From assembly GCA_030267565.1 (NCBI GenBank), contig BRXU01000013.1, positions 2,520,001 through 2,584,000 on the forward strand: a DNA stretch of 64,000 nucleotides, given 5' to 3'. Source of the DNA: Pleodorina starrii (taxonomy: Eukaryota; Chlorophyta; Chlorophyceae; Chlamydomonadales; Volvocaceae). Below are positions 8,757 to 21,710 of the stretch, piece by piece. Positions within the stretch are counted from its first letter, which is position 1. Every line of letters starts with the position of its first letter. A program made the position numbers and the translations under genes. The notes beneath the pieces are model-generated. The model saw only the letters and a program-made list of their open reading frames with translations. It was not told where the DNA came from and did not search any database.

Positions 8757-11700
8757 GTCGGCGAATCTGGCAACGGTCACGCATAGCTGCACGAAGAAAT
8801 GGTGAGGGCGCTGGGGTAGGCGCCGGGCCCCGCCCTGACTACTTGGGGGTTGATGACGCAGCGACAAAGCAAACTTACAGTTGGGAGGCAACGCCCGCTA
8901 CCTTAATACATTTGTTTCATACTAGCAGGCGAAAAGCGATACACGGGCGCAACTGGGCAAAAAGCCCCAAATCGTGAGGTCGCTCCGACATTGATGCTAG
9001 ACAGCACGTACACGTTAAGGCCTGCTGCAAAACCTGTAGCCCGGCACATGAACGTCTTGGCATCTTTAAAGAATCTGCTGTAGGAATTACGTGCCGGCCG
9101 GCCGCGCGAGGCAGCACGGGACCATACACCGGTATTATCGCAAAATAAAACTGCAATGTGCCATATCAACGCGGAGACATGTCAGGTTTGCTCAACAAAG
9201 AAGCAAATCTGAGCCGTAGCCCTGCGACCCTGAACAGCGTTGGGCCCGTACAACAGCTTTCGGCAACGACCTTCAGAGGACTCCGAACGTCCGAAGCGCA
9301 TTTGGTTCTCCATTGTTTTTTTGTATGTAGTGACATTCCATCAGTCATTTTACGATTGCCATGGGAGACAAGCGCCGCTTGTCGACGCGGAGATAGGAAT
9401 AGCGTAGTTAGGCATGGTCTACCTACGACACGTACGTAAGGAGATGCAAAGGGCGGCGATGGCAGAAGGCCAATCATCGGCCGTGAGGATTCCAAATCCT
9501 CAGCTACGTATGGAGATACGGCGAGAGACCTGGGGCGGCTTACGGTATGTAGTCGTAGGAACGGGCATGCAGGGGCCGCTGCACCCTTTCCCGCACCTTA
9601 ATACATACACACACACCAGCACCCTTGGTATTCTGCGGCAGGGAATTCTGTTGCACAGGTACGCCATCGGCATCTCCCGCCCAGATCAACGGAGGCTTCA
9701 CCGGCTGCGGCATCACCGGCTGCATTGAGCCCATGCCCGTGCCCGGCAAGGTGGACATGACCAGCAGGGCAGAAACGACGGGGGGTCAGGACGAAGAGGG
9801 GAGGAGTGGAGGGTCTGCACTGGCGAGAGAGGCCGAGCACTGCGCGGGAGCGGTCGGGACGACACGGTGCGCTGTGAGCCTGTGACTCTCCACGGTGTGG
9901 CAGACTTGAAGCTTTGCTGCCGTTGGAGCTGACGCCGGTGGTGGGCATTGCCGCCCTCTACAGAAGGCCTCGACGGCCTCTGATCGCGTGTTTGTAACTT
10001 AAGGGCCGGTTCCGTAAGGCATAGCCACAGCCACGCGAGCACGTCATACAGGCAGTCTCTCTAAGGGAATAGGAAAGGCTGATGCATCATGCGTTGCCCA
10101 TGCAGGTATTTGTTCACATGCTCTTTTAAAGGTTACCAGGAAGCGCTGAAGACCCATCGCTCTGGGGTTCGTAGCTACGTGAAAGCGCCAACAGCGCGCC
10201 CATAGCAGTGTCTGGAGCTTTCGACTCCCAAGGGGCTAGGAGCTAGCTAGGGCTTGCTAGGGTCACCCGACAGTCTTCCCCTGCCTGTCATCGCCGCGCG
10301 TTTCTTAGGCCAAACTACAGGCACATCGCAATTTGAATGATGCGTTATTATGATGACTTTAGCGCAGCACAGAAACGGGAAGTCTGTCCCAGCCATCCGC
10401 GATATCGAAACGTCGCTGGCCCGCTCCGTTGGCTGCCCGAAGTGCGAAAACTCGCGCCGTCGAGTTTTGCAGCACCGTAATTTCGGAGCGCCAGATTTAT
10501 TATAGTAGCATGTTCATCCATTTTATGAAGAGCTGTTAGTATGAACAAAGTCGATTTGGAAGAATCGTTTCCGGCCACTAAAAGACAGAAGTTCGGGCCC
10601 GAACGTTTAGAGGGCCCTGTGCCCACTTAATGGCCGCTGCCGGACCCAGGCCTGCACCGTTTGTCGCCGGACTTTTTCCGTAATAATCCTTACTAGGTAA
10701 GGTGTGTACTATAAAACAAATTGTAATGAATGCGGGTTCAATTTTAGCCAGGGTTTGAGTACAAACGTCACCGAGCCGTCCGCCAGGACCACCGATCGTA
10801 CCCCTACCGGAAAATGGTCATCTCCAGTCGCCAATTCATGCCAATAGCCCAGCGCCCCACAACCTCGTCATATGAACACACAATACGGTAGAATCGTGGC
10901 GAAGCGGGCGTGCAATTCACTAATGGAACGTAAATGGCGGTCATGGGAGTCCGTCCACACCCACGGCCACCCCTACCCCATGCTGAGCCTAAGGGTAAAT
11001 GCCAACGCAAGCCCTTTCGCGTCCGAAAGCTATAAGCGCCTCCCGCGCATGCCAAAAGTAGCTGCTATGTGGGGAAAATCAAGTACAATGGGCGCCGTCG
11101 CAAGAAAAGGACTCCTACGTGAACAGCGTCTCTTGGACTAAACACCCTGCTCAGAGCCAAGAGCTGCGGCTGCGCTTCAGGCCACGTACGGCGCTTTGCT
11201 CGCACACCTGTGGCCTTATGTTCGTTAGACCAGTACGACGGATGCGCATTGAGCCTAGGAGCCACGCACGCTTTGCAGATTTAAAAAATTCGATAGAGAA
11301 AAGGAGTTAGGGCAGGTCAAGTGCCTGGGGGTGTGGAACGGTGTGCAGTTTGAGCCCGAACTTCTGTCTTTTAGTGGGCACAGCCCTCTGCTCGGGAACC
11401 GTCAGGAACTTTATCATGCTCAATTAATGTATACATCAAACTTAAAGTATATCGCAAGAAGTTTTAGACGGCGCGTGAATGTCAAGTTCGTGAGTCGGAC
11501 CGACCGCCTAACTACACCTAGCACACCTAGCACGCTAGCAGTCAGGTGCGTCGTAAGATTCAGCAAAATTGGCGGCTTCCAACACGCCCAGCTACTGTTT
11601 ATACGAGTTGCCACGTTTTCGCTTTAATAATGCATCGCAATTTGCAAGGCTTGCAGATCGTATGCGTCAAGGCGACCGTTCTCTCTGTTCTCTAAGCAAC

Positions 11701-13600
11701 CCCACGCAACCCCCGCCGACCGCACACCTTCCAACGAGGGCCCTGCAGTTCATTTCGCAGTAGACTCATAAATGAAATTTCGTGTTTACAGTATTTGTGA
11801 TCTAAATTCAGAGTACTTACTGAAGTTAATCGTCATGAAATAAGGCAGGCGCTCCCACCTCTTCCTCGGGGTCGACTCCCCCTTTGCTGCACTCTGCAAT
11901 GACAGCAACTCTCCCACAGCAGTGTTCCAGGCTTGTGAATCGTCACAGAATGCGCAGTTGCCTGCTGCCTCCGCAAAAGGCCTCTTTGGGTCCCGCAAGC
12001 AGTTTCGGTCCACAGCGGCGCCATTTTGTCCTATGGGGGGGTGTATCGGAGTGGCAGGGGTTACAGCCTTCTGTCACGCCACCACCAGCGTCCGAGGCGT
12101 CCGTCACCAGTGAGCTGTTCGCCTTGGTCGCGTGCTGAGTGTGGCTACGGTATCAAGGACCGCTACCCACTGCCAGATGCGGCGTGCATCAACATTGCCG
12201 TCGGTTACAATCTCAAAGCGGTTGCCCGTTTAGATATAAACGTATGAAATGTGAAGGTCGTGGACCAAACGGGGAAAGGAAACGAGCGAATAAGCAGCAG
12301 CAACGGCAACTGTGGTTATGGGGGCCCTATGGCCGTCTCCCGTGTTTTTTAAATGCACGCCGAAGCAGTTAGGTGTGAAGGAACGGAACAGTCCAACATG
12401 CGTCAAGGAACACGGTTTTCGTATGGCTGGGTTGGACAGATGTGAGGACAGATGATGTATCTACACAGTCGCAACTCGCAGGCATGTCCTGGTAAGGTTT
12501 TGGCCTGTCTACGTTCGCTGAGAGTCTTGATCAATTACAGGGCAATGACAAGCAATAAGCTCACGTCCCCGACGCTGGCACTGCTGAGTCCTTACTGCGG
12601 ACACACGCTGACGTACTCTGCAGCACTGCAGGGACAGGCAGGGAGGTCAGGGGAGGAGAGGCTGCAGGAACGCGAAGTATCAAACCTACTCACTCTCAGC
12701 CGCGCTATTCATCAACGAAACACTGATTTGTCTTGACAGTTGACACACAACGTAACTGACCGAAGCAGTTGTGAGCAACGCGATGCGAACGCGAATGCGC
12801 GAGAAACGAGGACGGACCTATCGCCTTGAAGGCGCGGCGTGTTAACCACATCGTTGAGACCGCGACACTGTCCACGCGATGTTCCCTGGAGGAGGCGTTC
12901 CGAGCACAAACAGACATTTCATTTCATCGGGAACCTGACTGGTCCGCAACACCCGGCGAAACAACACACGACTCAATTGATGCAGCATGTGATGATCCCA
13001 TGGACTTCTGAAAACCTTTGTGATTTGTTACGGCCGGCAATAATGACGCAAGGACATTATGGTACCGGTGTATGGTATGGCACTTTTTGGAGTGTACGGG
13101 TAGGGTTCATGAGGTAACGAAGGACGACGGAATTTGGCTGCACATAATAATACTAAACATTGCAATGCCATGTAATTGTTGATCTGTAATGTAATTGACC
13201 CTGCATCTTTCTAACGAGTGAAACGGGGACCCCCGAGAACAGTCACCTCAACGACCTTTCGTAAAAGTCTGGTCGAATTGCACTGATCTTTTATAGGTAT
13301 GACCAATAATAGTGTCCTTACAGTATGTAATGAAGCACTGTATCTGGGACCAGTTATAACCGTCTTCCCTGTGGCCGCCTTTTTGGGTTCACGTGATACA
13401 CGCTGCATAACCACTGCACATTCACAATAACGCAATACCTTTGTTGGGCAATAGCGCGTGCAGACATATTAAACTACCGCGCGGCTCAAACATCGCCGCC
13501 GCAATAGCTGGCCCGGCCTGCGCGGCTCTGAAGTCTGAACCGCGAACGTCGTAGGTTTTTATTGCCGATCGCCTTACTTATCACCAAGCCTATAAGCAGT
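8757..13600. other. 4.8 kb without recognisable genes
   Basis: Base composition is lower in G+C than in the flanking genes and no exon chain can be built. The region holds a 24-bp inverted repeat pair (10575-10598 and 11354-11377). It presumably includes the promoters of the divergent flanking genes (starts at 8756 minus and 13601 plus). It is probably decayed repetitive DNA, but I see no transposase or reverse-transcriptase motif. Confidence 0.4.
10575..11377. repeat. 24-bp inverted repeat pair flanking about 755 bp
   Basis: The left copy (10575-10598) and the right copy (11354-11377) are exact reverse complements of a 24-mer containing CTAAAAGACAGAAGTTCG. The left copy runs on into a GTTCGGGCCCGAAC palindrome. 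These could be the ends of a small non-autonomous element, but target-site duplications were not found. Confidence 0.5.
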
Positions 13601-16600
13601 ATGTTGTCAGGCCCGGATGATGGAGGGAAGCGTCTGGCCGGCGCTCACAGCTCCGGTGCCGGCAAGCAGTCTGGCAGCAGCACGATTGACAACTACAAGA
13701 ACGGCAAGCTGACAGCCTTCAAGAAAATTGGCTTTTCAGCAAGGCGGGCCCTGCGACTTGTGTCGAGGAGCATTGATAATCGCGGCGCGGCGCGCAGTGG
13801 CAGCGATGGCGACCTGGATGGCGACGCATCGTGTGCGTCGCAGACCTTTGGCGACAGCCCGACGCATTCACAAACACCCGCTTTAACACACCAATTTTCC
13901 AGAGATAGCTTTAACAGCCTACAACATTCCTGCAGTGTACCCACGACGTCGCGCGCATGGGATCTAAACGCCGAACCGCCTCAGAGCCGTAAGGAAGGCT
14001 TCCGGCCGGCTGCCCTGCCTACACTGCCGACGCCACCGACTACACAATTACCCGCACATCAGACGCTGCCATCACCTGCGCCAACCGCCCCGCCCGCCAA
14101 GCCGCGCTCACTCCTCAGCGCCCTGCTCAAGCGCCCCACGTCTTCAGCAGCTTCCTCAGCCCCTGCCGTCGACTCCGCCAAACCGATCACAGCCCCTGCG
14201 CCCCCTCCCCAGCAGTTAGCAACGGAGCCGCAACCGCAACCGCGTCCCAAGCCGCCCCCCATTGCCTGCCCAAAACACTCTCCGGACCCAAGCCCGAGCC
14301 CCGAGTCGCCGCAGCCTTGCTCGCCGTCACAGCCGGGGCCCCAACAGCCATGCTCTCTAGGGCGGCTGTACGAGTCCATGCCGGCCCAGGAGCGCCGCAA
14401 CCCGCCCCCACACGCGCTTCCCGTACCGACACGGCCCAGCCGCAACGCCGCAGCCGCGCGGGCGGAGGTGTGCCTCTCCGCACCGAGCCCACACAGAGCC
14501 TCCCTGAAGCAGGCCGTGATGAAGATGGACCGTAGCGGTGGGCTGCCGGCGGCGTCAGGGGTGGCGGCGGCGCCGCCGCCGAGGCAGCCGCCGCCGGCGG
14601 CCGCACCCTACGCATCCTCGGTACCGAAGCCATCCGCGCCGGCCGTGGCCCTGGCGGCCAGGCCTGGCGGTACCTTCAAGGCGTTTGACCAGCAGCTGCC
14701 CTCCGGCTGCTTTGCGCCTCTCATCATTGAGGGTGCAGACGAGGCCGTCCCGGCCGAGCCAGAGCCGAGGTCCATCTCCTCGAGTATTCCGGCCGCAAGT
14801 CTGCTTGCGTCGTCCCTTGGCGGCAGCGGTCCAATGGCGCTGCAGCACCTTGGGCGGGGCGACCTTGCATCGCCGCTTGCGCTTGCCGGGAGCCAGCAGC
14901 AGCAGCAGCCGCGCACGGCGGTCGCCGCGGCTGCGATGGCGGTGCTGCAGCAGCAGGAGCGACAGCCAGCCCCAGCGGCAACGGCGGCGGCCGAAGGAGC
15001 CGCGGGCGCCAGCCAGAGCGTGCTCATGGCCGTCTGCAGCAGCGCGCCGCCGGCGATGATGCGCAGCTGTTGGTGCCTGGAGGACTACATCTTGCAGAAG
15101 CGGCTGTACAAGGGCAAGATGGCGTCCGTTTACAAGGTAGGGAGATTTAGGGTTTTAGGGTTTTTAGTGTTTTAGGGTTTTAAGGCTGTACAAGGGCAAA
15201 AGATGGCGTCCGTTTACAAGGTAGGGAGATTTAGGGTTTTAGGGTTTTTAGTGTTTTAGGGTTTTAACGCTGTACAAGGGCAAAAGATGGCGTCCGCTTA
15301 CAAGGTAGGGGGTCGGCAGGGTCGGTCGAGGTGCTGCTGACTGTCTGCATGTCTGACTGTCTGACGTGTTCACTTGGCTGGGCGGGAGACTGGCTGGCTA
15401 CCACCAGGGACCGCACAGGCACTCCTCAGGTTGCACTGCCAGCGCTCTCGGCTCGTGCAGGCCTCCTTGCCGTTGCCAGGGCCAACGCATCCGGTACCGG
15501 CACCGGCACAGGGGCGCACGCACCGGCACAGGGGCGCACGCACATCAACAGGAGGTGTGCCCCTGCATGGTGCCATGCGGTGGGCATCAAGTTGGTTCAG
15601 CAAAACGAAACGAAAGTGTGTGAACTATGAAGTACTGAACTGTACTGGGCTTGGCGGTTGGTGCGCGTCCGTGTCTGTCTGTCTGTCTGTCTGGATGGAC
15701 GAAACCCTGCCTGGCCGTGTAACTGTTGCATGCGCGTGCGCGTCCACGTCCATGCGCTCGCCTCCCTCTTTTGCATCAACTTCATCATCGGACCAGAAAC
15801 CAACCAGAAGTAAGCGGCTTCGCCTCCCTTGCCCCCGCCCTCGCCCTCGCCCTGATTGAGCCACAGGGGCGCTGTCTGCGGTCGGGTCTGCCGGTTGCGT
15901 TGAAGGTCTACTTCAAGACGCGCGTCCCCACCAACGTTGTCCACATGGTGATGCGCGAGATGGACATCCATGTGCAAGCTAGCGAGCACAGGAACGTGCT
16001 GAAGCTGTACGGCGTCTTCCAGGTACGACATCGTACGTGTGCCGCATCCGAGCTCTTTTTCGCCTTCTCTTTCTTCTTGTCCCTGCCGCGCCCATGCCAC
16101 GCTATACGACAGCCCAATGCCACGCTGTCCGCCATCCGCGCGTCCCGAGACTCCCTGCGGACTGCCGCGCGTGTGTCGTACTCGCCTGCCGTACTTGCCT
16201 GTACAGACTGAGGATGTTGCCGTACTGGTTATGGAGCTGGCGGCGCGAGGCAGCCTCTCAAACATCTGCCAGAGCGTCAGCGGCGGCCGCCTAAATGAGG
16301 CGCAAGTACGGCAGACGATTCTGGAGCCGCTGCTGGACGCGTTGTCGTACCTGCACGGCAAGGGCGTGTGCCACCGGGACATCAAGGCAGGTGGTGCCGC
16401 GAGCCGGGGTTTCGCCGTGAGCATGCCGTACATGTCGTCCAGAGGGCTGCGCTGAGGCATCTTGGGGCTGGTTTGCCCGATTTCCGCGTGTTCGGTTCCC
16501 GGGACCGGGGTACCAGCTCTGAGGGCGTGCTTGATGGTCGATGCTTTCCTTGCCCCTTCTTTCCCTTGTGCTCCCCACAAACACAGCCCGAGAATCTGCT

Positions 16601-18248
16601 CTTCACATCGGATTGGGGCTTTCGTCTGGCGGACTTCGGGGTGTCGATCAACCTGACGGAGGAGAGGGCGGTGACGCGCGCGGGAACAGGTGCGGGTGGT
16701 GCCCGGTGCGGATTCCATCGATTCGCGGGCTTGATAGTTAAACTTTATTGCCGGTTTTAGGGCATCGCCGGGTACAGGGAGGGGAGGGCCAAGATGGAAG
16801 CAGATGCAAGCATAAGGCCTGGAGGAGGGAATGGTGGGAGCCGGGAGGACCAGTGAGTGACGCCACGACCTGTCCGCGCTGCCCGCAAGATACGCTAGGA
16901 AAGGAAAACTGACCAAACTTAGAATGAATGAGCGAATGAATCGAACTAACATTCTCACTCCACACCTCCCTCCCGCCTCGCCACGCCGCCTTCCCGCCGT
17001 CGTCATCCATCTTACAACTGTGGCGCGCTGTTCCGCCCCCGTTCTCCTGGCCCTCCTCGCTGACCGACTTCCGCGCTCCCACCGCCAGCGGACTACATGG
17101 TAAGCAATTTAGCACCGGTATGTGCATCTTCCAGTCGGAAAACGAAACGAAGTGAAAGGGGCTTCCCCACCGCTGATGACTCCCCAAAGGATGTCTCGCC
17201 CGCGGTCATGTCGCGCATCCAGGTTGTCCTCCTTCACTCAAGTTTTGTGTGCCTGTGTGGCTGATTCGTCCCTCAGTCGACGGATTCGGGAAGAAAAGGC
17301 CGCTACTGATGCGCGTGTCGGCACAACACCTGAACGATAAACGCTGGCGTGTGCACGTCTGTGGGCGCCGCCGCAAGTCGCGCCAGCGCCTGTGGGAGCA
17401 CCCAGCTGCCGCCTGCTCCTCGCGGCTACGCATATGGCGTTTGACATGCCGTGGGGCCGCACGCCGGCTTCCCTGCCCTTTCTTACCCCTCCCCGGGGAC
17501 TCCGCCCTCTGCCCGGATTGTCTCCTTATCACTCTCAACCAACCTCGCCTCGCCTCGCCGTCACCGGTGCAATGCCGCGTGTTGCCTGATCAGGCCCCCG
17601 AGGTGGAGCGCTGCCCGCTCAAGGTCCACCCCGACGAGAACAAGCACGACGAAACGCTGTCGTACACAACGGCCGCGGTGAGACACAGAGAACGCCGAAA
17701 GGGCAGGTCGCAGGTGCCCACCTTTCAAACCCTCGCGCACACCCGCTCTCCTCTTGTCCGCGGCATGCTGCGAGACGCAGCCGCTCACCCAATCTGCCGG
17801 GTTTGCCCGACTTCGTAAACCCCTTCGTAATACCCTACACCCGAAAACCTGAACCCCACTTGAGCCCAGCTTGGATTATGACGGGCTGACCGCCCCTCTC
17901 ATTAGGCCTCACTTCTGCTGAGCAGCACGGCGCGGTCCATGCGTCCATCGTCCTCCGCACCCCATACAGGACGTTTGGAGCGTTGGTGTGCTCGCCTACG
18001 AACTCCTGGTGGGCTTCCCGCCCGTCGTGGCGTCCGGCGGGCGATCCACTGGCTCACACAGGCACGGCCGCAGCCACCTGAGCTTCCCCGCCTCCGTGTC
18101 CGCCGGCGCGCGCGACTTCATCACGTGGGCGCTGGCGGAACTGCCGGAGGAGCGACCCACGGTTCGGCAGCTGCGTTGCCATTCCTGGATGGGTTTCGGA
18201 GCCGGCGCTGGGGGCGACGCGGTCCGGCGGCGGGACATCGAGCTGTAA
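13601..18248 (+). CDS. Aurora-like (CALK-type) serine/threonine protein kinase
   Basis: Seven exons: 13601-15136, 15867-16022, 16207-16386, 16587-16689, 17089-17099, 17594-17677 and 17970-18248. All join in phase, giving 782 aa. Residues 1-480 are a Pro/Ser/Ala-rich, presumably disordered region. The kinase domain follows. Its Gly loop is weak (LYKGKMASVYKG), with Lys525 in VALK, Glu543, HRD at 620-622, DFG at 640-642 and APE at 663-665. The activation loop EERAVTRAGTADYMAPE and a following LSYTTAADVWSVGVLAYELLVG are typical of the algal Aurora-like kinases; Chlamydomonas CALK itself is a similar-sized protein linked to flagellar signalling. All catalytic residues are present, so it should be active, with Thr654 or Thr658 as the activation-loop site. 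The third intron (16387-16586) is GC-AG. Exon 5 is only 11 nt but supplies the ADYM bases needed to join AGT to APE. The CALK link is from remembered family features and would need a search to confirm orthology. Confidence 0.9.
15103..15310 (+). repeat. Tandem duplication of exon end, donor and telomere-like DNA
   Basis: Three copies start at 15103, 15185 and 15269 (spacing 82 and 84; the third is shortened). Each copies the end of kinase exon 1 (TGGCGTCCGTTTACAAG, with T to C in copy 3) and its donor GTAGGG. Copies 1 and 2 continue into TTTAGGG/TTTTAGGG telomere-like units. Donors lie at 15137, 15221 and 15305. Only the first gives an open reading frame, since reading through meets a stop at 15173-15175. 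Confidence 0.95.
17089..17099 (+). other. 11-nt microexon of the CALK-like kinase
   Basis: CGGACTACATG lies between a CAG acceptor (17086-17088) and a GTAAGC donor (17100). It joins exon 4 (ending in phase 1 after the Thr of AGT) to exon 6 (APEVE), restoring the conserved GT-x-DYMAPE activation-loop sequence. Confidence 0.9.
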
Positions 18249-18306
18249 GGAGGCGCGGCGAGACTTCAGCCCGGGAAGAGGCAACCGTTAAAATCAAGTC
18301 GTTCAT

Positions 18307-18311
18307 TGTAA
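18307..18311 (+). terminator. TGTAA poly(A) signal candidate
   Basis: TGTAA begins 59 bases after the stop codon of the CALK-like kinase, a normal place for the green-algal poly(A) signal. Confidence 0.6.
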
Positions 18312-18978
18312 CCTTATAATTTATGGCCTTCACCGCGGATGCCTCCGCCTGCGCCAGCATGCAACAACATGGAGAGAGATACGTGCATAGCTGGGGTAAG
18401 TGGCGCCGCTTTCCAAAGCCCCAACTTGGGCCCGTCATGGGAAGACGGGTACGTGCCTGCTGTCCGGGTTGGGCCTGCGGCACAGAGCTTACACGAGTTG
18501 AATGTGAACATGTTACACTGTGGTTAGACTGTCGTACTACATATGTCGTACAACAGGCGCGCGGGTGTCCCCTGTCTGTCTTTGCCGTGTCTGTTGTGCT
18601 TTGGCGGTTGCTTTGGCGGGTTGGCGCCGGTAGGTGGCTAGAACCTTCGTTCCTGCCGACTGATGTTCTCGTATCGCTGGTCGGTGTTGAATTCTAGCTC
18701 ATGGATTTGGGCAGCCGTCCGGGTTTTAACGGTTGGAGTTCTGGTTTGTGCCTGGGTTAGTGGACTGCTGAGCCAATCGGTGGATGGTGGGTAAGGTTCC
18801 GGCCACAGCTATCATTTTTGTTTCGTTTTGAAGATGCGAAGGTAAACATAACAACTCCGGTAAATTTCCGGTCTCCGCGCGCCTTCGGACGGTGAGGGCC
18901 CACGATGTTCCTGTTATTACTTCACATACACGCATGCACGCATGCACGCATGCACGCACGGACATGGGCAATCCTACA

Positions 18979-19019
18979 GGGCGGGGCCCCCCTGGGCGCT
19001 TCGCGCTGGGGCCCCGCCC
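18979..19019. repeat. 12-bp GC hairpin
   Basis: GGGCGGGGCCCC at 18979-18990 pairs perfectly with GGGGCCCCGCCC at 19008-19019 across a 17-base loop. The loop itself contains GCGC-TTC-GCGC. Confidence 0.85.
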
Positions 19020-20580
19020 AAAAAACAGCGCATTAGCAAAACTTCTGTCTTGACCATGCGCTCGGTGGCGAAGGGGCGGAAGCGCGGTCGATTTCCGCGA
19101 CGCCCAATTGCGCCTGGCGCGCACATTTATCGGTTGTATGGCGGTTACAGCGAGCCCCCCGTGTGGGGTCGGTGTGCTGGCAGCTGTGTGTACTTGGCGA
19201 GCGTACAGACCGGCAGTGTGGATGGAAGGCAGGAGCGAGGTGGGGTACCGATTTTTTTTTGTGGGCGCGCTGCCAGGGCCTGGAGCGGCGACCTGGCTGT
19301 GCAATCGACTGTGGAACCCGGCTGTGGAAAGAGGGAGCCGTAAGAGGGGTAAGGGAGGAGCTGCGCAGCGGGTAGGCTGGCGGCGGCGATGAAGGCACGC
19401 TGTCAGTCAAGCTGACCGCGTTAACAAATCCGGATTTTTTTTCGAGGAGGGGCTGCAGACACAATACAACACAACACAACACACCCATGGGGGCAAGTTT
19501 GCTGGATGCGCCCCGGGTCCGCCTGCAGGCATAAGCACAGCGCCCTTTTGGGTCAGTCGGGGGGAACGAGTTGGGGACTTGCCCTGAGGCGAGGTATGTG
19601 GACCAATGTGCGTTGTTGTTCCCGGACGTTGTTGTTCCCGGACATCAGCCTCCTAGCGGCATGACTACCGTGCCAGTATAAGTTGCCTTTGTCAGTTGTC
19701 ATTAGCCACTTTTGCCCGGTCCTGAACGGCGCCGGCGATGGGACTCGGCGGTTTTTTTGGGGGGTAATTAAAACGGCCCGGAACGAGGGAACGCAACTCA
19801 GTTACCTGGGTTTTAAGGGACACGGCAACGGACACTTCCCGAGTGTCGCGCGCTGTGAACGGATGTGGAAGAGAGTGCGGGGCGGGCATAACGTGTGTGT
19901 GTATGTATGCGTGTGAGGACCTCTGTTCCAGGTGGCAGGTGTTCCAGCCCGGTCGCGCGCGACTTCCTCCGGCTGCGTAAAGTCCTAGTAATGACCCAAC
20001 CCAACCAGAAATATTGGCGGGCCGCAAGGCAGTGCGGCTGTGCGGCCCCCGCCAAGAATCATAAGTCCTTCCCGCCCCCCTGCGGTCCCCACTGCGATGG
20101 AGAAACGAATACACCCTTAAGAGGAGGCGTGGTGGCGGTCGGTTGGCGGTGGATTAAGAGGTGCCCATGCCGGGAAATTCCCGCATGGGGGGAGGGGGCG
20201 CAGCCAGCGGCCTGTGGATGTGGATGTGGGGGGATATACCGCAGGGGAGGAGGGAGTTGGGGCTTCCCCCCTCCGTGCCATCATTTTTGGGCTTGTCGGA
20301 TGGCGCAGGCTGTGATGGATGGACCGGTTGACGCTCCAGAGCTGTTCGCAAGCGTGGTATCGTGAGCACTGGGCAGGGGCTTGGTTCGTCAAAGCTCCGG
20401 AGGAGGGAGGACGTGCAGCAGCGCGTCTGGGATGGTGTGGTCTTTGCTGGGGTGCCGGTAAGGGACGCATGGAGCATGGGCGGCGGTTCAACGTTCAAGG
20501 GTGCAGTCATGGAAGCCGACTCTGCGCACACTTCACCTTTTAGTCCCGGTGTTACGGAGTGGGCCGTCAATCGCGGGGTC

Positions 20581-20606
20581 GTTCGTTCACCCAAGGGTGA
20601 ACGAAC
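20581..20606. repeat. 12-bp perfect hairpin with 2-base loop
   Basis: GTTCGTTCACCC, AA, GGGTGAACGAAC: an almost uninterrupted palindrome in intergenic DNA. Confidence 0.9.
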
Positions 20607-21379
20607 CGCCCACGGGGCTTGTGCGGCCCTGCGGGTGGCTCCGCGGAGAGGTTAAAGCAATCTGTTAATCGGTTGGCCCACATAATTCGTTCTTGCGGTT
20701 GCTATTCGACGATCTGGTGTGTTCATGGCCACGAAGGCCAAAAGCGATTTTTTTTATTAGCGTATCACTTAAGCATTGCTAGCGTTCTCCTCCTGTTTAT
20801 TGGATGGGGTGTCCAGGGCACACGGCTGATGGCTCTTTTAGCTGCAGCCCGCAAGTTGCTGTCATGTCTGGTAGTGCGCCTGTTTGCGGGCGGCCGGGGT
20901 ACGTCGCCCCGTGGGGAGCCTCATGGCTCATTCCCTCGTGCTCGCAGCTTCCCCATTCCCACTCCTCCCACGGGTCCGTTCGTTGCTCCTGTGTGAGCGT
21001 CTCGCGTTGTCCGGCCTGGTTGCACCCTTCGGGTGCCCTGGCCATCTCCGCTGCGGTGCACGGCACGTGTGCCGGCTCTACCCTTCGATCCTTCCTCCCT
21101 CCCGAGGGTCTGGAGCCCACTGTAACAAGAATAATATATAACGAACGTCGTCGTTTCTGACCTCCCTCGTGCAATATTTAGTCTTGCGCTGCGGTGACAT
21201 CCCGATCAGCACAGCCCGGCGGCAACAGCAGCTGCAGTCTCCTCCTCCGCGCAGCCAGACCCAGGTTGCTCCGCAGCTTCCTCCGCAGCGGTGTCTGGTG
21301 AGGTGAGGTGCGGCATGTGTGCACCAAGCGGCGGTCCTTTTGGGCCCCTTCATTACTGTAAACACGCAATTCATTCGGG

Positions 21380-21403
21380 CACACACACACACACACACAC
21401 ACA
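21380..21403. repeat. CA microsatellite
   Basis: Twelve CA units in the intergenic region before calpain 1. Confidence 0.95.
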
Positions 21404-21710
21404 AACCTACCAGGGTGCACGCACTGAATGTGTTTGAGACTCTGGACTCAGCAGTCCGGGCTCGTCCAGGCCTGCACGACTGCTGCGCGGGCGCCTGCGA
21501 GGGCGCTGAGGATATGCGGTTTAGCGCAACATCCCGCCGTACCGCACCCCGACACCATCCACGTTTCAACGGCTCAATAGGCAGCCTTCGAGATGACTTC
21601 ATGGTTCCGTTCGGGCACCTGTGTCTTGGGTAGGATGTCTACCCTCAGTCACGCAATGGGCTCTTGAGACGCACGCATGATGCCCTGAAGGCGTCTGCGG
21701 TAGACACGGA

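Noticed and set aside
7044..8891. Long open frames of 250-615 codons on both strands
   Set aside because: They are produced by the stop-free 43-bp repeat lying in an intron; the real exons end at 8138 and resume at 7061.
15597..17006. 469-codon minus-strand open frame
   Set aside because: It is antisense to the kinase exons, with no domain and a Pro/Arg/His-rich composition typical of chance frames in GC-rich DNA.
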